Source of the DNA: Bosea sp. 124
GTDB lineage: Bacteria; Pseudomonadota; Alphaproteobacteria; Rhizobiales; Beijerinckiaceae
Length of the DNA: 64,000 nucleotides
Direction of reading: 5' to 3'
Assembly: GCF_003046175.1 (NCBI RefSeq)
Contig: NZ_PZZM01000001.1
Span: forward strand, 1,373,001 to 1,437,000
This document shows positions 52,166 to 60,394 of the stretch, in pieces (position 1 is the stretch's first letter; each line of letters begins with the position of its first letter). The position numbers and the translations under genes were made by a program. Below the pieces are notes generated by a model that was not told the origin of the DNA, did not search any database, and saw only the letters and a list, made by a program, of their open reading frames with translations.

Positions 52166-54523
52166 ATGCTGATCACGCCCGAGCAGCCGACCGTCACCAC
52201 GCATTGGGGCGTCTATCGCGCCCGGATGAAGGATGGATCGGCGGTCGCGCTCGAGCCCTATGAGCACGATCCCGACCCCTCTCCACTGGGCGGCGCGATG
52301 ATCGGCGCGCTCGACGATGGCTGCCGGATTAGGCGACCTTCGGTCCGGGCCTCCTTTCTTGCAAAGGGCGCGGCGGCCGGCGGCGCCGGGCGGGGCGGTG
52401 AAGCCTTTGTCGAGATCGACTGGCCGCAGGCGCTCGACCTTGTCGCGCGCGAGGTCGCACGCGTTCGCTCGACCCATGGCAATGGCGCGATCTTCGGTGG
52501 CTCCTATGGCTGGTCGAGCGCCGGCCGCTTCCACCATGCGCAGAGCCAGGTTCATCGCTTCCTGAACACTGTCGGCGGCTATGTTCGTTCGATCTCCAAT
52601 TACAGCTTCGCCGCCGCCGACGCGATCCTGCCGCATGTGCTCGGCGACAAGCGGGGCCTGGACGCCGGGCACACCACCTGGCGCATGCTCGCCGGCCATG
52701 CCGAGCTGATCGTCATGTTCGGCGGGACGCCGCATAAGAACGCCCAGGTCGGCTCGGGCGGCATCAGCCGCCATCTGCTGCGCGAGGGCATGACCGCCTG
52801 TCGGGACAAGGGGGCCTCCTTCGTCTGCATCAGCCCGATCCGCGACGATGCCATGGCGGAACTCGAGGCGCGCTGGATCGCGCCGCGCCCCAACTCGGAC
52901 GTCGCGCTGATGCTGGCCCTGGCGCATACCATGATCGCGGAAGGCCTGCAGGACAGTAAATTCCTGGCGCGGTACACGACGGGCTTCGAGCGATTTGCCG
53001 GCTATGTAACCGGCGCTACCGACGGCTTGCCGAAGACGGCCGAATGGGCGGAGGCCATCTCGGGCATCCCCGCACAGACGATCCGCTCGCTGGCGCGCGA
53101 GATGGCGAAGCGACGCACGATGATCATGATGTCATGGTCGCTGCAGCGGGCGGAGCATGGCGAGCAGCCTTACTGGATGGCGATCGCTCTGGCGGCGATG
53201 ATCGGCCAGATCGGCCTGCCCGGAGGCGGCTTCGGGTTCGGCTATGCTTCGGCCAACGGTGTCGGCAATGCCGTCTATCCGTTGTCCTGGCCAACCCTGC
53301 CGCAAGGCAGCAACGCCATCGCCGACTCGATCCCGGTCGCACGGATCGCGGACGCGCTGCTGCATCCAGGCGCGCCCTACGACTTCAACGGCGAGACGCG
53401 GCGCTACCCCGACATCAAGCTGGTCTACTGGGCCGGCGGCAATCCGTTCCACCACCATCAGGACATCAACCGGCTGATCGGGGCCTGGCGACGGCCCGAG
53501 ACCGTGATCGTCCACGAATCCTGGTGGAACGCCACGGCGCGGCATGCCGACATCGTCCTGCCCGCCAGCACCGCCATGGAGCGCAACGACATCGCAAGCT
53601 CGGCGCGCGACCGCATGATCGCGGCCTGCCATCCGATCAGCGCGCCGATCGGCGAGTCACGCAGCGACTACGACATCTTCGCCGACCTCGCCGACCGGCT
53701 GGGCAAGCGCGAAATCTTCACCGAAGGCCGCGACGAGGAGGGCTGGATCCGCCATTTCTACACGGTCGCGCGCCAGCGCGTTGCCGAGTACGGCATGGAA
53801 CTGCCGGATTTCGAGAGCTTCTGGAAAGCCGGCATCGTCACGCTGCCGGAACCGCCGGAGCAGCAGCCGCTCCTCGCCGACTTCATCGCCGATCCGCAGG
53901 CCCACCCGCTGAAGACGCCGTCCGGCCGGATCGAGCTCTTCTCGCAGACGATCGCCGATTTCGGCTATGATGACTGCCCCGGCCATCCGAGCTGGCTTGA
54001 GCCGCGAGAATGGCTCGGGGCGCCGCTCGCCAACCGCTTTCCGCTGCATCTGATTTCCAACCAGCCGGCAAGCAAGCTGCACAGCCAGTACGATAATGGC
54101 GCGCTGTCCCGCTCGACCAAGATCGAGGGTCGCGAGCCGCTGCGCATCCATCCTGACGACGCCCGGGCGCGAGGCCTGCGCGACGGCGACATCGTCCGGG
54201 TGTTCAACACGCGCGGCGCCTGCCTCGCCGGAGTGATCGTGTCGGATGCGATGATGTGCGGCGTGGTGCAGATGGCCACGGGCGCCTGGTACGACCCGCT
54301 GGAGCCGGGCCTCGTCGGCTCGCTCGACAAGCACGGCAATCCCAATGTGCTGACTCAGGACCGAGGCTCGTCGCGGCTCGGCCAGGCGACGATTGCGCAT
54401 TCCTGCCTCGTCGAGGTCGCCAAATACGACGCAGAACTGCCGCCGATCACCTGCTACGCGCAACCGCCACTGCTGCCGACCCCTGTGAAGCCAGGCGTCA
54501 TCGCCAAGACCGGCCTCGAATGA
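52166..54523 (+). CDS. Molybdopterin-dependent oxidoreductase, biotin sulfoxide/DMSO reductase family
   Basis: 785 residues. SYGWSSAGRFHHAQSQVHRF near residue 112 carries the Ser expected to bind molybdenum in DMSO/TMAO/biotin-sulfoxide reductases. bis-MGD-binding segments include FGGTPHKNAQVGSGG, GGNPFHHHQDINRL and VIVHESWWNATARHADIVLP. There is no N-terminal Fe-S cysteine motif and no Tat leader, so this is a cytoplasmic BisC-like enzyme. Placement in a catabolic operon behind a flavin dehydrogenase is unusual; it may reduce a sulfoxide or N-oxide substrate of the pathway. Confidence 0.92.
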   Translation: MLITPEQPTVTTHWGVYRARMKDGSAVALEPYEHDPDPSPLGGAMIGALDDGCRIRRPSVRASFLAKGAAAGGAGRGGEAFVEIDWPQALDLVAREVARVRSTHGNGAIFGGSYGWSSAGRFHHAQSQVHRFLNTVGGYVRSISNYSFAAADAILPHVLGDKRGLDAGHTTWRMLAGHAELIVMFGGTPHKNAQVGSGGISRHLLREGMTACRDKGASFVCISPIRDDAMAELEARWIAPRPNSDVALMLALAHTMIAEGLQDSKFLARYTTGFERFAGYVTGATDGLPKTAEWAEAISGIPAQTIRSLAREMAKRRTMIMMSWSLQRAEHGEQPYWMAIALAAMIGQIGLPGGGFGFGYASANGVGNAVYPLSWPTLPQGSNAIADSIPVARIADALLHPGAPYDFNGETRRYPDIKLVYWAGGNPFHHHQDINRLIGAWRRPETVIVHESWWNATARHADIVLPASTAMERNDIASSARDRMIAACHPISAPIGESRSDYDIFADLADRLGKREIFTEGRDEEGWIRHFYTVARQRVAEYGMELPDFESFWKAGIVTLPEPPEQQPLLADFIADPQAHPLKTPSGRIELFSQTIADFGYDDCPGHPSWLEPREWLGAPLANRFPLHLISNQPASKLHSQYDNGALSRSTKIEGREPLRIHPDDARARGLRDGDIVRVFNTRGACLAGVIVSDAMMCGVVQMATGAWYDPLEPGLVGSLDKHGNPNVLTQDRGSSRLGQATIAHSCLVEVAKYDAELPPITCYAQPPLLPTPVKPGVIAKTGLE

Positions 54524-54567
54524 ACCGCTGACGGGCTCTGGAGAGCCGGCTCGGGAAAACACGGCAG

Positions 54568-54591
54568 CTCGGATACGCATATGCGTCCGAG
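54568..54591. terminator. Bidirectional hairpin between convergent genes
   Basis: CTCGGATACGCA pairs with TGCGTCCGAG across a minimal loop, with a two-base bulge; its core ACGCATATGCGT is a perfect 12-base palindrome (54575-54586). It lies between the molybdoenzyme gene and the convergent MocR gene. No T-run follows, so terminator function is only probable. Confidence 0.45.
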
Positions 54592-54651
54592 GCATCCGGC
54601 CCGGAGCTAGATCGCGCGCGTTGATCGGCCAAGGCCTGCCGGACGCGGCCG

Positions 54652-56121
54652 TCAACGCAGACCGGCCAGGACGCTCGCCAGCAACGCGACGCCGCGCCGC
54701 AAGGTATCGCTGTCGAGCGCGGCGTAGCCGAGGATGAAGCCTGCCGTCTCTGGCTTGGGAGCCTCCGGATCATAGAGCGGCGACACGGGGTGGAGACCGA
54801 GCCCGGCCGACCGTGCCGCCTCGACGATCTCGATCTCGCGGTCCGCCGCGACGCCGTTGATCCAGACGACGACATGCAGGCCGGTGTCGGCTCCCTCGAC
54901 GGACACGGACGCACCGCACCGCGCCGACAGGGCCTGAAGCAACACCCCGCGGCGCTCCGCGTTCTTCCGGCGAATGCTACGGACGTGGCGCTCATAGGCG
55001 CCGCTGGCCAGCAGATCGGCCAGCGCCTCCTGCTCCAGCAGCGGCGCATGCCGATCCGTGACGCGCTTCGCCTCGGCGAACACCCGGGCGAGGCCAGCGG
55101 GCAGGACGAGATAGCCCAGCCGCAGCGTCGGCGACAGCGTCTTCGAGACCGTACCGACATAGATCACGGATTGCGGGCCAAGCGTCTGCAAGGGTGGGAT
55201 CGGGGCAATGTCGTGCCGATACTCGCCATCATAATCGTCCTCGACGACATGGGCCCCGGAGGCCACCGCCCAGGCCAGAAGCGCGCGCCGCCGCGTGGCG
55301 GAAAGGACGCCGCCGAGCGGAAACTGGTGGGACGGCGTGACGTAGACGAGGCGGCCCGGGGGCATGGCGTCGGTGCACAGACCGTCGGCGTCGACGGGAA
55401 TGGGCACAGCCCTCCCACCGGCCGCGACGAAAGCGTGCCGCGCCAGCGTGTATCCCGGGTTCTCCATCAGGAACGGATCGCCGGGATCGAGCAGCAGCCG
55501 CGCGCAGAGGTCGAGCCCCTGCTGGGAGCCGTTGACGATGACGATGTCCTCCGGCGAGCACAGGATGCCACGTGCCCGCCAGAGATAGCCCTGCAGGGCC
55601 GCGCGGAGGTCGAGAGCCCCTTGCGGATCGCCATAGCGCAGCCGCTCCCTTCGGCTGAGCGTGACCCTGGTCAGGGCGCGCCGCCAGGGCTGAACAGGAA
55701 AGTCGGCGCCGGCGAGGTCGCCATAGCGTAAGTCGGCGACCTTGAACGAGCGTAACGGCGCCGGTGGCGGCAGATCGAGCAGACGCCGCGCGAAACCGGA
55801 GAGCCGATGGACCGCTGCGACCGGCGCCGGCGTCGATGTTCCCCTAACCGACAGACCATGCGCCACGACCGGACGGGCCCCGGCCCGCGTGACCAGATAG
55901 CCCTCGGCGATGAGCTGGCCATAAGCGGCTGTGACGGTCGTGCGGGACGCGCCCCATTCCGCCGCGAAGGCACGGGTCGATGGCAGGCGATCCCCCGGCT
56001 GATAGGCGCCGCTGTGGATCTGCTCCTTGATCGCCGCGATAATCCGGCGTCCGACGCCTTCCAACTGGACCACATCAATCTCGTAAAACTGGCTATTCCC
56101 TGCAAGCCAGATTGCCGGCAT
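54652..56121 (-). CDS. MocR/PdxR-family regulator (GntR head, aminotransferase-like body)
   Basis: 489 residues from ATG 56121; the frame runs further upstream but the extra part is not family-like and overlaps the divergent gene. N-terminal GntR wing (RLPSTRAFAAEWGASRTTVTAAYGQL). Body is a fold-type I aminotransferase: SQQGLDLCARLLLDPGDPFLMENPGY, VYVTPSHQFPLGGVLSATRR, and PLP-binding Lys in YVGTVSKTLSPTLRLGYL. Divergent, 28 bases away, from a PaiB-type FMN-binding gene, a combination seen often. Confidence 0.92.
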   Translation of the reverse strand: MPAIWLAGNSQFYEIDVVQLEGVGRRIIAAIKEQIHSGAYQPGDRLPSTRAFAAEWGASRTTVTAAYGQLIAEGYLVTRAGARPVVAHGLSVRGTSTPAPVAAVHRLSGFARRLLDLPPPAPLRSFKVADLRYGDLAGADFPVQPWRRALTRVTLSRRERLRYGDPQGALDLRAALQGYLWRARGILCSPEDIVIVNGSQQGLDLCARLLLDPGDPFLMENPGYTLARHAFVAAGGRAVPIPVDADGLCTDAMPPGRLVYVTPSHQFPLGGVLSATRRRALLAWAVASGAHVVEDDYDGEYRHDIAPIPPLQTLGPQSVIYVGTVSKTLSPTLRLGYLVLPAGLARVFAEAKRVTDRHAPLLEQEALADLLASGAYERHVRSIRRKNAERRGVLLQALSARCGASVSVEGADTGLHVVVWINGVAADREIEIVEAARSAGLGLHPVSPLYDPEAPKPETAGFILGYAALDSDTLRRGVALLASVLAGLR

Positions 56122-56149
56122 TGATCCCGCAAACGCAAGGAGATCCGCG

Positions 56150-56776
56150 ATGTACACGCCGCCCGCCTTCCGCGACGACGACAGGGACAGCGTCCTGGCG
56201 ACGATCCGTGCAGCGCGTCTCGCCCATTTCGTCACGACCACTCAAGACGGCGTGCTGGCCACGCCGCTACCGCTCTACATCGACGCGAACGAGGGCGAGC
56301 ATGGCGTGCTTTACGGCCATCTCGCCAAGGCCAACCCGCAATGGCGGACGCCCGCCATTGCGGACGGGCTGGCGATCTTCATGGGGCCGGACGCCTATAT
56401 CACGCCGTCCTGGTACCAGACCAAGCAGGAGACCGGGAAGGTCGTGCCAACCTGGAACTATGTCGCGGTGCATGCCTATGGCCCGGTCGAGTTCTTCGAC
56501 GACGCCGCCCGGCTGCTGGAGGCAGTGGCGCGGCTGACCGGCATCCATGAGGGCGAGCGCGCAGCGCCCTGGGCGGTGTCCGATGCGCCTGCCGATTTCA
56601 TTCAGGCCCAGCTTCGCGGCATCGTCGGGCTGCGCATGCCGATCAAGCGGCTGGAGGGCAAGCGCAAGATGAGCCAGAACCGGCCCGCCGGCGACCGCGC
56701 CAATGTCGCCGCCGGCCTCGCTGGGAGTTCGCGGCCGACGGAGCGGGATGCCGCGTCACTCATCCCGATCGACTGA
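56150..56776 (+). CDS. FMN-binding negative transcriptional regulator, PaiB family
   Basis: 208 residues. MYTPPAFRDDDRDSVLATIR and HFVTTTQDGVLATPLPLYID open the split-barrel FMN domain; YITPSWYQTKQETGKVVPTWNYVAVHAYGPVEF in outline is the PaiB core. The last 30 residues are not conserved. ATG 56150 has AAGGAG seven bases upstream. Divergent from the MocR gene. Confidence 0.9.
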   Translation: MYTPPAFRDDDRDSVLATIRAARLAHFVTTTQDGVLATPLPLYIDANEGEHGVLYGHLAKANPQWRTPAIADGLAIFMGPDAYITPSWYQTKQETGKVVPTWNYVAVHAYGPVEFFDDAARLLEAVARLTGIHEGERAAPWAVSDAPADFIQAQLRGIVGLRMPIKRLEGKRKMSQNRPAGDRANVAAGLAGSSRPTERDAASLIPID

Positions 56777-56816
56777 TCCACTCGTCGGTATCCATTCCCT
56801 TCCCCGGTCAGGTCCC

Positions 56817-57464
56817 ATGCCCGATTTCGCCCAGCTCGCCTTGTATATCGCCGCGGCCCTCCTCCTCGCGGTCACGCCCGGCCCCGGCATCTTCTACGTC
56901 GCGGCCCGCACGCTTGCCGGCGGTCGCGGCGAGGGCATCGCCTCCAGCTTCGGCACCGGGCTGGGCGGCATGGTCCATGTCCTTGCCGGCAGCCTCGGCG
57001 TCTCCGCAATCGTGCTGGCGAGCGCGGAGCTCTTCACCGCGCTCAAGCTGGTCGGGGCCGCCTATCTGGTCTGGCTCGGGTTCCGCACCTTGCAGGCGGC
57101 CCGGCGCGATGCGGCGAACACCTTGAGCGACGGCATGGTCGAGCCACCCATCGGACCCCGGAAGGCGTTTCGCGAAGGCGGCGTCGTCGAGGCGCTGAAC
57201 CCGAAGACCGCGGCCTTCTTCCTTGCCTTCATTCCCCAGTTCGTCGACCCCACGGGCAGCGTGGCGTTGCAGTTCGTGGTGCTTGGCTTCATCTCCGTCC
57301 TGCTCAACACCCTGGCCGATGTCGTGGTCGCCATCGCGGCGAGCAGCATCCGCGATGGTGCGTCCGCCCGCCCCGGCCTCGTCAAGCGCCTGCGCGAGGC
57401 CTCGGGCGGCGCGATGATCGCGCTGGGCGTCGGCCTGGCCCTGGCAAAGCGGCCCGGCGCCTAA
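56817..57464 (+). CDS. LysE family amino-acid exporter (RhtB type)
   Basis: 215 residues from ATG 56817. Six helices; PGPGIFYVAARTLAGGRGEG is the LysE/RhtB motif near residue 21, LVGAAYLVWLGFRTLQAAR ends helix 3, and EALNPKTAAFFLAFIPQFVD is the second conserved block. The frame is open upstream inside the PaiB gene without support. Likely exports an amino acid or analogue, perhaps under the MocR control nearby. Confidence 0.92.
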   Translation: MPDFAQLALYIAAALLLAVTPGPGIFYVAARTLAGGRGEGIASSFGTGLGGMVHVLAGSLGVSAIVLASAELFTALKLVGAAYLVWLGFRTLQAARRDAANTLSDGMVEPPIGPRKAFREGGVVEALNPKTAAFFLAFIPQFVDPTGSVALQFVVLGFISVLLNTLADVVVAIAASSIRDGASARPGLVKRLREASGGAMIALGVGLALAKRPGA

Positions 57465-57522
57465 GCGCGAAGACCGCCCGCACGCCCCCACCCGTGTTAC
57501 TGCGAGCCCAAGCCGTTTGCGC

Positions 57523-57563
57523 GACTTCCATCGTCTATGAGACTTCCATCGTCTGTGAGACTT
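57523..57563 (+). repeat. 18-bp tandem repeat, two and a third copies
   Basis: GACTTCCATCGTCTATGA (57523-57540) is followed directly by GACTTCCATCGTCTGTGA (57541-57558), one mismatch, then GACTT. It lies upstream of the HEAGH protein gene. No spacer structure like a CRISPR is present. Confidence 0.75.
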
Positions 57564-57599
57564 GCGGCGAGGCGTCGATCACATGATCGTTCGCTCTCA

Positions 57600-57624
57600 C
57601 TCGTGAAGGATTCGCCCTCACGAG
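57600..57624. promoter_or_regulatory. Hairpin/dyad upstream of the HEAGH-protein gene
   Basis: CTCGTGAAGG and CCCTCACGAG pair with one mismatch across ATTCG. The halves also read as a direct repeat of TTCGCYCTCAC. It stands 55 bases before ATG 57680 and may be an operator. Confidence 0.4.
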
Positions 57625-57679
57625 GGGTTCGCGGTTGCGGGCCGGCGTCGCGGCGCCGGCAGGAGGCGCCGGAGACGAG

Positions 57680-58213
57680 ATGAGACCGCACGCCGCTCTC
57701 GACGCCATCCCCGTCCCGATCCGCCGGGCCGCCTGTGCCTTTCACGAGGCCGGCCACATTCTCGTCGGCTGGCATCACAGGCGATACATCACGCATGCCT
57801 GGCTGCGGCCACCTTACGGCTTCAGCGGCGAGACCTGTTTTGTGCCCTATCACAGGGGGTTCGCGACAGAACGGAAGGACGATCTCGCCCGCGCCGAGGT
57901 GGAGGTCACGATCCTCTCTGCCGGATATTGCGGGGAGATGATCTACTGGAACGAAGGCGAAGGCCTGAAATGGTATCCGGGCGAGATCAACTCCCATGAT
58001 GACGACCTGCAGCAGATGCTGCCCTATATCCGCTTCCTGCGCCCGCAGGACGAAGCAGCTTTTCGCCAGCGCTGCGCCCGGGCCGCGACTGCGATCCTGT
58101 ACGATTCCCGCATGATCGCGGCACAGAAGGCCATCGCCGGGGTGCTGTGCGAAAGACGGCGCATCGAGCCCGACGACGTCGACGACATCATCGGGCGCGG
58201 GAGCGCGGGCTGA
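57680..58213 (+). CDS. Stand-alone HEAGH metallopeptidase, FtsH peptidase (M41)-like
   Basis: 177 residues from ATG 57680, with GGAGACGAG upstream. FHEAGHILVGW gives H22-E23-x-x-H26, the zinc site. EINSHDDDLQQM near residue 102 fits the family's third ligand, D109 before Leu, and AGYCGEMIY matches the alanine-rich helix of FtsH-type peptidases. There is no AAA ATPase domain and no membrane helix, so this is the peptidase half on its own. Role unknown. Confidence 0.75.
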   Translation: MRPHAALDAIPVPIRRAACAFHEAGHILVGWHHRRYITHAWLRPPYGFSGETCFVPYHRGFATERKDDLARAEVEVTILSAGYCGEMIYWNEGEGLKWYPGEINSHDDDLQQMLPYIRFLRPQDEAAFRQRCARAATAILYDSRMIAAQKAIAGVLCERRRIEPDDVDDIIGRGSAG

Positions 58214-58328
58214 AGGCCGACCGCGCGGACGCGATGCGGCGCTGGTTCACGCTCACGGCAAGCCCGTATCCAGCTCGCCCGAAAAGGCTCTAGAACGGAT
58301 GCGAATCGACAGGACCGAGGAACACGAC

Positions 58329-59030
58329 ATGACCAGGAAAGTGGCGATCGTCACGGCCGGCGGCAGCGGCATGGGAGCGGCGACGGCGCGCCGCCTCGCG
58401 AAGGACGGCTACGAGGTCGCGATCCTGTCCTCCTCGGGCAAGGGCGAGGCGCTGGCGAAGGAACTCGGCGGCATCGGCTTGACCGGCTCGAATCTGTCGC
58501 AGGACGACGTCATGCGCCTGGTCGAGCTGACGGTCGCGCGCTGGGGCCGCGTCGATGCGCTTGTCAACAGCGCCGGTCATGGGCCGAGGGCGCCGATCCT
58601 CGACATCACCGACGAGGACTGGCATCGCGGCCTCGACGTCTATTTCCTGAGCGCCGTGCGCGCGATCCGGCTGGTGACGCCGATCATGCAGGCGCAGAAA
58701 TCAGGCGCGATCGTCAACATCTCGACCGCCTGGGCCTTCGAGCCTGATGCAATGTTTCCAACCTCGGCGATGGCACGGGCGGGGCTCGCGGCCTTCACCA
58801 AGATCTTCGTCGACAAATATGCGCCCGACAACATCCGGATGAACAATGTCCAGCCGGGCTGGATCGACAGCCTGCCGGCGACCGACGAACGGCGCCAGCG
58901 CGTGCCGATGCAGCGCTACGGCACCAGCGACGAGATCGCCGGCACGATCGCCTTCCTGCTCTCGCCCGACGCCGGCTACATCACCGGGCAGAACATCCGC
59001 GTCGATGGCGGCATCACGCGCTCGATCTGA
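58329..59030 (+). CDS. SDR family protein lacking the canonical catalytic Tyr/Lys
   Basis: 233 residues from ATG 58329. Cofactor site TAGGSGMGAATA at residues 9-20, NSAG at 80-83 and NNVQPGWIDS near 162. The catalytic Ser is present (S132, NISTAW), but the Y-x-x-x-K motif reads S146-A-M-A-R150 (FPTSAMARAGLAAF). The Lys that positions cofactor is Arg and the Tyr acid is Ser. It could be a reductase with altered chemistry or a non-catalytic binder. No obvious partner genes. Confidence 0.85.
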   Translation: MTRKVAIVTAGGSGMGAATARRLAKDGYEVAILSSSGKGEALAKELGGIGLTGSNLSQDDVMRLVELTVARWGRVDALVNSAGHGPRAPILDITDEDWHRGLDVYFLSAVRAIRLVTPIMQAQKSGAIVNISTAWAFEPDAMFPTSAMARAGLAAFTKIFVDKYAPDNIRMNNVQPGWIDSLPATDERRQRVPMQRYGTSDEIAGTIAFLLSPDAGYITGQNIRVDGGITRSI

Positions 59031-59070
59031 GCGGACGATTCCTCGCCAGCGGCCATGACAGGCCGTTGGC

Positions 59071-59343
59071 ATGGCTTTGGCTTGTCACGAGCGGAGCAGA
59101 ACCGGAGCGCAGGCCTTGGCGACGATCTCTCGACGTTACTCGCATGTGGTCTTCGGCGTCATCCAGGCCGGCCTGACCTCCGCCATCGCATCGGGCGTGG
59201 CCGTCATGTCCGGCCCGGAATCGAATGCCTCGCTGCTGCGCTGGGCCTCGTCATGGCTGCTGTCCTGGGGACTGATGCTGCCTGTCGTCATCTTCGCGGC
59301 TCCGTTCATCCGGCGCGCGGTTGTAGCCATGACCGGCGAATGA
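59071..59343 (+). CDS. DUF2798-type small membrane protein
   Basis: 90 residues from ATG 59071; TTG 59116 with GGAG upstream is an alternative that trims 15 atypical residues. Two membrane helices (HVVFGVIQAGLTSAIASG and WLLSWGLMLPVVIFAAPF), with R-R after the second, fit DUF2798. Function unknown. Confidence 0.65.
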   Translation: MALACHERSRTGAQALATISRRYSHVVFGVIQAGLTSAIASGVAVMSGPESNASLLRWASSWLLSWGLMLPVVIFAAPFIRRAVVAMTGE

Positions 59344-59383
59344 GCGGCCGCTCTGCCCAGCGTCCCGACAGCGCGCGGCACGC

Positions 59384-60169
59384 TCAGCCCGGCTTGCGGG
59401 CCGAGACGATGAAGCGGTCCTGACTCGCCCGCTCGAGCCGCTGGTAGAGCGGCATGAAGCGGCCCTGGGCCCGGTGGATGGCGCCGAGATCGCGATCGAT
59501 CACCACGTCGACGAAGCCGGCTTCGGTCAGCAGCCGCGCGATCTCCTCCGGCCGGCAGCCTTGCGAGAAATAGACGCGCGAGACGATCTCCTCATGGGCG
59601 GCGGCATAGGCGGGCGCAGGCTTCGGCGTCGACAGGCGCCTGACGAGCTTCGCCAGAAGGCGCAGCGCCCGGCCGTTGCCGGGGCGCGGATTGGTCATGT
59701 CGACATCGACGATGCCGACGCGGCCGCCGGGCTTCAGCACCCGGTGCCACTCGCGAAAGGCGGCCGGCGGATCGGGCAGCGTCCAGACCAGATGGCGCGT
59801 CGCCACGACATCGTAGCTGCCCGCCTCCTCCAGCGTGTCCTCGGCATCGCCGGCATAGAGCCTGATCGGCTTGCCCGCCGTCTTGGCGCGGGCGCGGGCG
59901 AGCATCGCCTCCGAGAGATCGAGCCCGGTGACACCATAGCCGAGTTCGGCCAGCAGGAGCGAGATCACGCCGGTGCCGCTGGCGAGATCGAGGGCCTTTG
60001 CACCGGGAGCCGCGGCGCCGAGATGGCGGGCGAACAGCGCCAGCCAGCCCTGCCGCTCCTCGGGAGAGAAGATTTCGTGCCCGGGCTGGGTGTCGAAGGT
60101 TTCCGAGCGCATCGACCAGAAGTCGCGGATCTCGTCCTTGAGGCTGAGATTGTGGTGCAGGGCTGTCAT
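59384..60169 (-). CDS. Class I SAM-dependent methyltransferase
   Basis: 261 residues from ATG 60169; the open frame continues upstream without family resemblance. Motif I ALDLASGTGVISLLLAELGY near residue 60, motif II/post I VTGLDLSEAMLARAR, then YDVVATRHLVWTLPDP and VLKPGGRVGIVDVDM. Divergent, 225 bases, from a FecBCD-type importer; such methyltransferases occur with metallophore loci, but the link here is only positional. Confidence 0.9.
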   Translation of the reverse strand: MTALHHNLSLKDEIRDFWSMRSETFDTQPGHEIFSPEERQGWLALFARHLGAAAPGAKALDLASGTGVISLLLAELGYGVTGLDLSEAMLARARAKTAGKPIRLYAGDAEDTLEEAGSYDVVATRHLVWTLPDPPAAFREWHRVLKPGGRVGIVDVDMTNPRPGNGRALRLLAKLVRRLSTPKPAPAYAAAHEEIVSRVYFSQGCRPEEIARLLTEAGFVDVVIDRDLGAIHRAQGRFMPLYQRLERASQDRFIVSARKPG

Positions 60170-60313
60170 GGCTGGGGAACACCTTGGCCGGGCGGCTTCT
60201 GGTTGGGGTGAGGCGGAGTCGAGAACCACGGAATCCGAACGGAAAGCAAGAGGCGCCACGCATCAACGGACGCCACGAAGGCAAGATGATGGCGAGGCAT
60301 GTCCTTGTTTTTG

Positions 60314-60331
60314 TTTACAATAATTCCAGAA
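60314..60331 (+). promoter_or_regulatory. AT-rich promoter element, possible iron-response (Irr-like) box
   Basis: TTTACAATAATTCCAGAA lies 64 bases before the binding-protein ATG. It includes TACAAT, a good -10 hexamer (five of six). It also loosely resembles the dyad TTTAGAA...TTCTAAA recognised by Irr in Hyphomicrobiales, with three mismatches. The iron-box reading is speculative. Confidence 0.3.
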
Positions 60332-60394
60332 CATAAACCTTGACCACCCACGGGGCCGGACCTACGAGCCAGCGACTTCGTCCGGAGGTCCATC

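Noticed and set aside
57523..57563. Possible CRISPR repeats
   Set aside because: Only two full 18-base units, directly abutting without spacers, and no cas genes.
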